NCBI GenBank assembly: GCA_934255105.1
Contig: CAKQNH010000423.1
Span: 1-5,137, forward strand
Source of the DNA: an uncultured Pirellulaceae bacterium
GTDB taxonomy: Bacteria > Planctomycetota > Planctomycetia > Pirellulales > Pirellulaceae
DNA length: 5,137 bases
Direction of reading: 5' to 3'
Position numbers and translations under genes: made by a program. Of this stretch, positions 1 to 5,137 are shown piece by piece (position 1 is the first letter of the stretch; each line of letters starts with the position of its first letter). The notes below the pieces were generated by a model, which saw only the letters and a list, made by a program, of their open reading frames with translations, was not told where the DNA came from and did no database searches.

Positions 1-590
1 CACACGACATCGTAGACATTCCATTGGCCGGCACCCTTGCAACGCAGCTCCCGCGACATGCTGCGGCTGCCACGCGGATTGTCAGGTGTGGCCGTAAGTC
101 CGCCGGCACCGAACAACTCACCGGAAATGTAGCCGATATGATTGGGTTCGCCATTCTCCAAAGGGTGCTGATTGACCCAATCCAGTTCGAGCATCTGCAC
201 CTCCATTCCCTTGGGAAGCGATCTACCCTCCGGAACGAATCCCTCGCTCCACACAAATACCCCGGAGTTGCCCCCAGGCTGCATGTGCCGCCACTCGATA
301 TGCAGAATAAAATTCTCGTATTGCTCCTGCGATCGCATGACGCCGATAGGCTTACCGCTGCATACCAGCAAACCGTCCTTGACCGTCCAAGTGTCCGGCC
401 CAGTGTTGACATTGGCCCATCCCGACAAATCGCGACCGTTGAACAGATCCACCCACTGAGGAATTTCGGTCGACACCTCCGCAGCGGGTGGCTCGGCGAA
501 CAAGTGGGACTCGACCGCCAGCGATACGAGCAGACCAGCCAGCATCAAAGGGAACATCCCCAATACGTTGATCGGCGAAGCGATTCTCAT
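1..590 (-). CDS. Secreted DUF1080 / 3-keto-disaccharide hydrolase domain protein, C-terminus cut by window edge
   Basis: Reading the minus strand from the ATG at 588-590 gives 196 residues that run off the left edge. Residues 1-32 look like a signal peptide: Arg2, a hydrophobic stretch at about 9-26, and a plausible cleavage after LFA before EPPAAE. The DUF1080 (PF06439) jelly-roll fold follows, with the hallmarks [13 protein letters not shown] (46-58), [12 protein letters not shown] (68-79), GGNSGVFVW (106-114), KGMEVQMLE (127-135) and GQWNVYDVV (188-196). Family members are usually about 230-290 residues, so roughly the last 40 or more are missing. The family includes enzymes acting on 3-keto-glucosides and is greatly expanded in planctomycetes, where the proteins are exported and sit near other sugar-degrading genes. 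Which sugar this one acts on cannot be seen. The start is supported by an AGGAG six bases upstream. The gene has its own 223-base leader after the hydrolase-like gene. The family call is secure; the enzymatic activity is inferred. Confidence 0.9.
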   Translation of the reverse strand, partial: MRIASPINVLGMFPLMLAGLLVSLAVESHLFAEPPAAEVSTEIPQWVDLFNGRDLSGWANVNTGPDTWTVKDGLLVCSGKPIGVMRSQEQYENFILHIEWRHMQPGGNSGVFVWSEGFVPEGRSLPKGMEVQMLELDWVNQHPLENGEPNHIGYISGELFGAGGLTATPDNPRGSRSMSRELRCKGAGQWNVYDVV

Positions 591-596
591 CTTAGA

Positions 597-601
597 CTCC
601 T
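597..601 (-). promoter_or_regulatory. Shine-Dalgarno site of the DUF1080 gene
   Basis: On the minus strand AGGAG lies six bases before the ATG at 588-590. It is the best ribosome-binding match in the window and fixes the start in preference to the internal Met12 codon. Confidence 0.75.
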
Positions 602-707
602 GAGTTGTGTAAATTGCCCCAGCCAACGGAATCGCGATCTGGCACCAGTGCCGACTCATTCCCATAAAGCCTGGGTTGGAATAATAAGTTGCCACGCACA
701 TGTTAGC

Positions 708-809
708 CGCTGATCGCTCCACCGATAAGTTGCTATGGTCGCTTGCAGTATGCGTTAACGCTACCGATGCGCCATTCACGAAGAGCACTGATCGGCGGAG
801 CGATCAACG
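708..809. repeat. Long imperfect inverted repeat in the 223-base gap between the hydrolase-like and DUF1080 genes
   Basis: The left arm 711-726 (tgatcgctccaccgat) pairs with the right arm 791-806 (atcggcggagcgatca) with a single mismatch (a721/c796). Allowing one more mismatch on each side (710/807 and 727/790), pairing extends to 708-730 against 787-809. The loop is 56 bases and contains the perfect palindrome gcgttaacgc at 752-761, almost exactly at the centre. The element begins 4 bases beyond the stop codon of the leftward hydrolase-like gene, so in that mRNA it would form a 3' stem. No run of U follows the stem, so it is not a typical intrinsic terminator. It could be a 3' stabilising or processing hairpin, an operator for the DUF1080 gene, or a member of a dispersed palindromic repeat family. 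The rest of the 591-813 gap shows no supportable gene and no convincing promoter. Confidence 0.6.
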
Positions 810-813
810 ACTA

Positions 814-2016
814 TCACGGACGAGGCGATGATTCTTGGATTCGATAAAGTCCGATCCCGTACCCGGGGAGCTCGAGCCCGATCTTCGAGTCTCGGATCTC
901 AATCGGTGATTCACTGCCAATGGGTTTCAGTTTCGCGCCATCCGCCAGCGGTACCGCAACCTGCAACACTGCCGTCGCGGAATTGGGACTCTCATTCGAT
1001 GCCAGCAGGTACAAAGATCCCTGGTAGCGTTTAACCAGCACCTGAATAGAAGTTTCCTGTAGCGGTGAGGCGAACACGATTGCGTCGGTTATGTCCCGAC
1101 TATTCAATACCGGCGCAAGTTGGATAACCTGTCGGTTGATCGAGGTAACCGCCGACAGAAGCTCAGGGTCACTCAGCAGGGACGCCTCTTTGAAGGTGGG
1201 CTTGAACTGATGGACAAAGTAAATAAGTCCTCTGGATCCCCGTATGAGCGACATCCACACCTCGGCACGAATCTGCTTCGCAGTCGGCTTGACTTCCTTG
1301 TTGCCGATGCGACTGGCTTCGATGCAATTCCAGACAATCTTTTCATCTTTCGACCAGCGGCGCAAACGCTCGACGCCACGCGGCACGAACTCCAGCTTCC
1401 CGGCTACCTCGGGCTTATCGTGTACGGCAGGATAAATATCGAAGGAAACGATGTCGCTCCCACGAATGTAGAGCGGATAGTCTTCGGGATGATTTCTCCG
1501 TACGCCACGACCGATGTAGTTGTCGTACGCCACACCTTGTCCAAGATTCAGAAGGATCGGGCGAGTGGGATCTCGCATCTTAATTTGATTGTATTGTTTT
1601 TCGATCACGCTGGGTTCGATCGGAGGTCCATAACCACCACCACGTATCGCCTGAGCGTTGTCCGGTTCGTCGCCATGCATCCAGCCCACGATCAGGTCTG
1701 CATGTTCGGAATTCATCGCCAAGTCGTTCTGACTGCAGATCACCGGCATACCAGCCCGCTGCAGTGCGACCAACTGTTCTTCGGTTGGTCCGTTCCAAAG
1801 CCCGATGTACAGATTGATGCCGGCCTGCTTGAATCGCTCGGCGTTGTGGGGACTCTGCAACCACACAGCAATCGGGAAATAGTCCGGATCGCTGGAAACG
1901 CCATTCTCCCAGCGATCGTAAGCAACTCGAGTATCGCTCGCTTCCTGCGCCGTCAAGCAAGTCTGGAACGCAATGCTGACGAAGATCATTGCAAAGGGAG
2001 TCAGTGCTCGCAGCAT
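814..2016 (-). CDS. Secreted TIM-barrel glycoside-hydrolase-like protein (clan GH-A type, family unassigned)
   Basis: This is a 400-residue protein. Residues 1-23 look like a signal peptide (Arg3, hydrophobic 4-20, possible cleavage after LTA before QEAS). From about residue 46 the order of segments fits a (beta/alpha)8 barrel: FPIAVWLQ, a helix ending KQAG, INLYIGLW, a helix ending QRAG, MPVICSQND, LIVGWMHGDEPDN, ILLNLGQG, DIVSFDIYPA, KIVWNCIEAS and GLIYFVHQF. By analogy with clan GH-A, Glu117 in the GDEPDN motif sits where the acid/base at the end of strand 4 is expected. Glu233 in CIEAS sits where the nucleophile at the end of strand 7 is expected. The 116-residue spacing fits that clan, but position 116 is Asp rather than the usual Asn. 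Residues from about 305 to 395 look like a small beta domain. I cannot name a CAZy family or a substrate. It is exported and lies beside a DUF1080 gene, which suggests polysaccharide or glycoside breakdown outside the cytoplasm. Gene reality is near certain; enzyme class is inference. Confidence 0.85.
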   Translation of the reverse strand: MLRALTPFAMIFVSIAFQTCLTAQEASDTRVAYDRWENGVSSDPDYFPIAVWLQSPHNAERFKQAGINLYIGLWNGPTEEQLVALQRAGMPVICSQNDLAMNSEHADLIVGWMHGDEPDNAQAIRGGGYGPPIEPSVIEKQYNQIKMRDPTRPILLNLGQGVAYDNYIGRGVRRNHPEDYPLYIRGSDIVSFDIYPAVHDKPEVAGKLEFVPRGVERLRRWSKDEKIVWNCIEASRIGNKEVKPTAKQIRAEVWMSLIRGSRGLIYFVHQFKPTFKEASLLSDPELLSAVTSINRQVIQLAPVLNSRDITDAIVFASPLQETSIQVLVKRYQGSLYLLASNESPNSATAVLQVAVPLADGAKLKPIGSESPIEIRDSKIGLELPGYGIGLYRIQESSPRP

Positions 2017-2023
2017 AGGTCAA

Positions 2024-2028
2024 CCTTC
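2024..2028 (-). promoter_or_regulatory. Weak Shine-Dalgarno site of the hydrolase-like gene
   Basis: On the minus strand GAAGG lies seven bases before the ATG at 2014-2016. It is a modest match, but it supports this ATG, and the signal peptide starts directly from it. Confidence 0.5.
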
Positions 2029-2076
2029 GTATTCATATCGGGATTAATGTAGCGTGCTCATCTGCGCTCTAGGAAT

Positions 2077-2154
2077 CGACAAACTGAGCCCATGCATTGT
2101 ACTCAAATCAACGCTGGTTCGTGCGCACTGTAGATTGTTCAATTCAGTTTGTCG
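2077..2154. repeat. 11-base perfect inverted repeat across the gap after the SWIM-like gene
   Basis: The arm cgacaaactga at 2077-2087 is the exact reverse complement of tcagtttgtcg at 2144-2154. With a three-base bulge, four more pairs can be added outside the arms (aatc 2074-2077 region against gatt 2157-2160, the latter reaching the stop codon of the SWIM-like gene at 2159-2161). The loop is 56 bases and contains a short palindrome, gtgcgcac, at 2121-2128. It lies between two genes transcribed in the same direction. No U-run follows, so a classic intrinsic terminator is unlikely; a 3' mRNA structure or a protein-binding site is possible. The 142-base gap holds nothing else I can support. 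Confidence 0.45.
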
Positions 2155-2158
2155 CCGA

Positions 2159-4294
2159 TTACATCGCCTCAATCCGCCCGATCAACGACAGTTGCTGGGC
2201 CAACTGGATTGATTTTGTGATGTCATGGTGGAAGTCATTTTTGCCGCGCATTAGCTCGTTTCGCAATTGCTCGATCAAAGCGGCAATTCGCAAAAAGCCG
2301 ATGGACGTCGCTACTTCGATAAGCTCGGCGGCGAGACGTTCAATTGTATCTGCGCCGCTTTCAATCCCCAGCAACACTATCTCGCCGTTGAAGTGGCACA
2401 GTCGGTCGAAGAATTGCTTCAGCGGATTTGTTGCATCCCCTTGGTCGCTGAACGTTACGTCAGCAGCGGCGAAGCCTGCGACCGCTTTAGCCTGCGTTTT
2501 ATTCGCATCCCGATCTTGGCTCCACAGCGGAAAAATTGCATGCCGAATCTCGCCTAGCTCGATCACAACCGCCAGCGGAAGAATGGTCAATTGTTGGTTT
2601 GCCATAGTGACATGACCTGCAATGAACCTGGCCGCGTCACCGTGGCTTTCCAGCTCGACTAGAAAACGATCGAATCCGCTCGCCCCGCGGGCGTGAAATG
2701 GCAAAACCATCTTCGCAACTCTACCACCGTGATCAACCAATCCCGCTTCAATCCTCTGCTCGACAGGGTTAAAACAGGCATTCTCCACACGTGCGATCGC
2801 GACCACGTGCAACCCGTCGGTACGGCGACGAGGCCTTAGATACGATGGCGGCAAAAAAGCCCACCGACTGGCTAGATGCGCAAAGCTTTCGGCAGCCAGC
2901 GGGGGTTTCAATTGCTCCCATTGAAAACTTTGAGGGTTCGAAGCAAACGCTGAGGCGCTTCGTGGCAGCACGAGTTCTCCGCTTGCCATTCGCTTGCCAG
3001 ATTTCAGTAGGATTTGCGATCCGGCTAGACCAGCCAAAGTTATTCCGCGATACAAGGTCGTTTGCGCAAGTTCCTGAAACGATTTCTCCGATTGGTTAGA
3101 AAACGTTCGTTCGACCGTGGCTAAAATCCCTGTATCTGCATCTTGAAAAAAAGCGTTGAACGTCGTTTGCGCGCGACCGGGGCGCACGGACATCCCAATG
3201 CCTACATAGCGGGCGCTGGCAATGTCGATCGGTCGATCGAAACGACTGCCGCGGATCAGCAACTGTGGGACCGTTGTCAGATTGCGATGGATTGCTCGCG
3301 ACCTTGCAATCAACTCGCCAACTAAGAAAACGACTCGCTGAGGTTCAAACCTTGCATCATGCTGGGCGTACAACTCGATCTCATGGGACAACTCACAGAG
3401 CAATTCTGCGGGCCATACCAGCGAATCCTTCCGCATCGCTTCCTCCAATCGCGTCAAGCGTGCCAGCCATGCGTTGGGCGCGCGCGCAATGCCGTGGCCG
3501 AACGACTCGTCCAACAACACTTGCAACTGCTGCAACAGCGAGACGGGCACTTCAGGCTGTGATTGCTGCAAACTGAGCAACCCGACCTGCTGGTCCTTGG
3601 GCAATTTGCGAAATGCCCAAACGGCCATCGCAACAAACCGGGCTAGTGTCGCTTCTGAGCAATCGGCTGCGACGTACCGCAGGTCTCCGCGCACCATGAA
3701 ACGCACGAAGCAGTTTTCATCCAGAAAGGTCGCAAATGGTTTACTTCCCCGAGTCAATTCAACCAACGTCCCCGCTTCGAACCGTGTGCGTGCTCGTTGG
3801 ATCGCTCCCTTTCCAAAGCGAGCGAGCAAATCGTTGTCGGTAAATTCACCTGGATCCCAAGCCGCCAGACTATCCCCCTGCACATCTGTTGCTGCAACAG
3901 TCTGTTCGGTTGTTTCGGCAAATCGATCGCCAGCATCGCTCGGCGAAAGCGAATCCACGACAGCGACTTCGCCGGAGGTTCTGCCTGAGCCATCATTCGC
4001 TGGCGCTACGCCGCCGCGTTGATACTTCTGATATGCGAGAACCGAGCGGATAATGTGCCGCGTAATACCCACTGCACCACTGCTGCATCGCGCCTCATGC
4101 ACCGCTCCTCCTGCCTGAAAAACGCATTCGATTCCATCGGACCACTTCACCAGCAAGTGGCCATCGCTGTCTTCCTTGATCTCGAATTCCAATTGGCATG
4201 CAGTCAGTTCCCTTTCTGCCCGCTTTACCGTTCCTCGATTGGTCAATGAGGCGAGATCGTCTACCGTTAGGCTCATTAAGTCATCGCGCGCCAT
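2159..4294 (-). CDS. YehQ-like protein with two tandem degenerate SWIM-type modules, partner of the VWA gene
   Basis: From the ATG at 4292-4294 the protein has 711 residues, with no signal peptide or membrane segment, so it is presumably cytoplasmic. Residues about 8-92 and 150-232 are two copies of the same module. Each has a GxxxRA helix (NRGTVKRAERE and GKGAIQRARTR), then beta strands, then a Cys-bearing turn followed by a hydrophobic helix (HIIRSVLAYQK and RFVAMAVWAFRK). This matches the layout of SWIM zinc fingers (CxC-n-CxH), but the ligands have largely decayed: Cys70, Ser72, Thr78 and His80 in copy 1, and Cys212, Glu214, Ala218 and Phe220 in copy 2. A low-complexity linker (about 93-149) separates them. 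The rest is a Leu/Gln-rich helical part, a long beta-rich middle and a helical tail (about 645-711). The start chosen lies 4 bases after the VWA stop, which suggests translational coupling. An upstream in-frame GTG at 4337-4339 would give 726 residues and overlap the VWA gene, and an ATG at 4274-4276 is also possible. VWA then SWIM protein is the yehP-yehQ order. Biochemical role unknown. Confidence 0.8.
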   Translation of the reverse strand: MARDDLMSLTVDDLASLTNRGTVKRAERELTACQLEFEIKEDSDGHLLVKWSDGIECVFQAGGAVHEARCSSGAVGITRHIIRSVLAYQKYQRGGVAPANDGSGRTSGEVAVVDSLSPSDAGDRFAETTEQTVAATDVQGDSLAAWDPGEFTDNDLLARFGKGAIQRARTRFEAGTLVELTRGSKPFATFLDENCFVRFMVRGDLRYVAADCSEATLARFVAMAVWAFRKLPKDQQVGLLSLQQSQPEVPVSLLQQLQVLLDESFGHGIARAPNAWLARLTRLEEAMRKDSLVWPAELLCELSHEIELYAQHDARFEPQRVVFLVGELIARSRAIHRNLTTVPQLLIRGSRFDRPIDIASARYVGIGMSVRPGRAQTTFNAFFQDADTGILATVERTFSNQSEKSFQELAQTTLYRGITLAGLAGSQILLKSGKRMASGELVLPRSASAFASNPQSFQWEQLKPPLAAESFAHLASRWAFLPPSYLRPRRRTDGLHVVAIARVENACFNPVEQRIEAGLVDHGGRVAKMVLPFHARGASGFDRFLVELESHGDAARFIAGHVTMANQQLTILPLAVVIELGEIRHAIFPLWSQDRDANKTQAKAVAGFAAADVTFSDQGDATNPLKQFFDRLCHFNGEIVLLGIESGADTIERLAAELIEVATSIGFLRIAALIEQLRNELMRGKNDFHHDITKSIQLAQQLSLIGRIEAM

Positions 4295-4298
4295 TGGT

Positions 4299-5137
4299 TT
4301 ATGTCCGCACCTTTTCAGCAACCCAATGGGCAAGCTCACCGGGAGTCATCGCCGCCACATGCCAACCCATTCTCACCAACCGACCCGCCAGCTCGCGGTC
4401 GTAGGTTGGATTCGCATTTTCGTCCAAAGCCGCCAACCCCAAACAAGTGACTCCGCTTTCCACCAGTTTCCGCGACGCGGTCAAAAGTCTTTGCTCAGGC
4501 GCTCCTTCATAAAAGTCGGTGATCAATACAACGATCGTCCTGCGCGGGTTCTCGACCAATTCAGCCGCATACGCGACCGCTTGTCCGATGTCGGTGCCGC
4601 CACCAAGTTGAACTTTCATCAGGGTTTCAACCGGGTCAACGCACTGATCGGTCAAGTCGACCACGTTGGTGTCGAAGATGCAAAGGTTTACCTTCATCAT
4701 CTTCATTGCGTAAAAGATCGATGCGGTAACCGCCGAGTGGATCACGCTGTCCATCATGCTTCCAGATTCGTCGACCAAAATAATCAGTTGCCAACGATCC
4801 ACCTGCCTGCGAACACGTGAATAGAAGTAAGGGGTCTCGATCAATAAACGGTGGTGTACTGGATCATAGTGTTTCAGGTTTCGGCGGATGGTGGTGCGGA
4901 TGTCAAAATTCTTGGCGACTTTCAGGGTACTGCGAGTACGTCTGTCGAGCGATCCTGTGAATGCCGATCGCACGTCGCGAGCAAGTCGCTGCATCATCTC
5001 TTCCACGGCTCGCTTGACCAGTTGATGAGCCGCTTTCAGCACTTCCTGGTTCATCAGATGCTTGGTTCGCAAGACCGCCTTCAGCAAAGTCATGTTCGGC
5101 TGGGCGCGGGCGAGCACATCAGGATTCTTCACCATTT
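4299..5137 (-). CDS. CoxE-like VWA domain protein (YehP-type), N-terminus outside the window
   Basis: The frame is open to the right edge, and 278 residues are visible counting from an internal Met at 5133-5135. The base needed to complete the preceding codon (xAA) lies outside the window, so that Met need not be the real start. Relatives are usually about 370-400 residues, so roughly 100 N-terminal residues are probably missing. After a basic helical region (about 20-110) comes a von Willebrand A fold with a complete MIDAS metal site: DESGSM (Asp122, Ser124, Ser126), Thr181 in GGGTDIGQA, and Asp207 in LITDFYEG. The tail, LAGRLVRMGWHVAAMTPGEL, is typical of YehP/CoxE-type proteins. Such proteins bind a divalent metal at MIDAS and act with a MoxR-type AAA+ ATPase, usually encoded just upstream, in a chaperone-like or metal-insertion role. 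There is no signal peptide in the visible part. It stops 4 bases before the SWIM-like gene, so the two form one operon. The domain call is secure; the specific client is unknown. Confidence 0.92.
   Translation of the reverse strand, partial: MVKNPDVLARAQPNMTLLKAVLRTKHLMNQEVLKAAHQLVKRAVEEMMQRLARDVRSAFTGSLDRRTRSTLKVAKNFDIRTTIRRNLKHYDPVHHRLLIETPYFYSRVRRQVDRWQLIILVDESGSMMDSVIHSAVTASIFYAMKMMKVNLCIFDTNVVDLTDQCVDPVETLMKVQLGGGTDIGQAVAYAAELVENPRRTIVVLITDFYEGAPEQRLLTASRKLVESGVTCLGLAALDENANPTYDRELAGRLVRMGWHVAAMTPGELAHWVAEKVRT

Noticed and set aside
24..713. Plus-strand open frame of 229 codons at the left end
   Set aside because: It is opposite the clear DUF1080 coding frame and runs into the intergenic inverted repeat. 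The translation is Arg/His/Ser-rich without recognisable structure.
708..809. Intrinsic (rho-independent) terminator for the hydrolase-like gene
   Set aside because: The stem has a 56-base loop and is not followed by a U-run on the minus-strand transcript, so it is listed only as an inverted repeat.
1955..1960. Cys20 of the hydrolase-like protein as a lipobox cysteine
   Set aside because: The residues before it (FQT) do not fit a lipobox, which needs a small residue such as Gly or Ala before the Cys. A type I signal peptidase cleavage after LTA is more likely.
1580..2023. Minus-strand frame starting at a TTG just before the hydrolase-like ATG
   Set aside because: It is an out-of-frame reading of the same DNA; the translation loses the signal peptide and the barrel motifs.
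1120..2052. Long plus-strand open frame (310 codons) opposite the hydrolase-like gene
   Set aside because: It is an exact antisense shadow of a gene with a signal peptide and a coherent barrel pattern. Its own translation shows no domain or compositional sense, and no ribosome site supports it.
2096..2101. TACAAT on the minus strand as a possible -10 box for the hydrolase-like gene
   Set aside because: No acceptable -35 hexamer is found at 16-18 bases upstream, and a single hexamer match is common by chance.
3223..3240. gtcgatcg repeated twice in tandem inside the SWIM-like gene
   Set aside because: It encodes ordinary sequence (FDRPIDI), is only 8 bases per unit, and cgatcg words are frequent throughout the window.
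3474..4022. Plus-strand open frame of 182 codons inside the SWIM-like gene
   Set aside because: It is an antisense shadow; the Cys/Asn/Ser-rich translation is what the complementary frame of Gln/Leu-rich coding produces.

Overview
The window reads as chromosomal DNA from a planctomycete, most likely of the Pirellulales/Rhodopirellula type. This is inferred from three things: a secreted DUF1080 (3-keto-disaccharide hydrolase) protein, a second secreted sugar-hydrolase-like protein of the kind that is abundant in that phylum, and a CoxE-like VWA gene next to a SWIM-like partner. No rRNA or other phylogenetic marker is present, so the assignment is moderate. All four genes that can be supported lie on the minus strand, and the plus-strand open frames are shadows.

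Layout in the direction of transcription, from the right edge to the left. (1) 5137-4299: the C-terminal part of a CoxE-type VWA metal-binding protein, with its 5' end outside the window. (2) 4294-2159: a roughly 711-residue protein. I read its N-terminal third as two tandem, decayed SWIM-type modules, followed by a long beta-rich middle and a helical tail. It starts 4 bases after the VWA stop, so the two genes are almost certainly co-transcribed and probably translationally coupled. VWA followed by a SWIM protein is the order of yehP-yehQ in Escherichia coli, where a MoxR-type AAA+ ATPase gene (yehL) and yehM lie upstream. A MoxR ATPase is therefore expected to the right of this window. (3) 2158-2017: a 142-base gap holding an 11-base perfect inverted repeat. 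(4) 2016-814: an exported protein that looks like a TIM-barrel glycoside hydrolase of clan GH-A with a small C-terminal beta domain. (5) 813-591: a 223-base gap containing a long imperfect inverted repeat that starts 4 bases after the preceding stop codon. (6) 590-1: the first 196 residues of an exported DUF1080 protein, cut by the left edge.

Functionally there are two halves. The right half is a cytoplasmic MoxR/VWA-type module, probably chaperone-like or regulatory, of unknown substrate. The left half is two exported carbohydrate-active proteins, each with its own leader region. The gaps and inverted repeats between units suggest that the left-hand genes are expressed separately from the VWA pair. 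The least ordinary items are the duplicated, zinc-ligand-poor SWIM-like architecture, the hydrolase that I cannot place in a named family, and the two intergenic inverted repeats.
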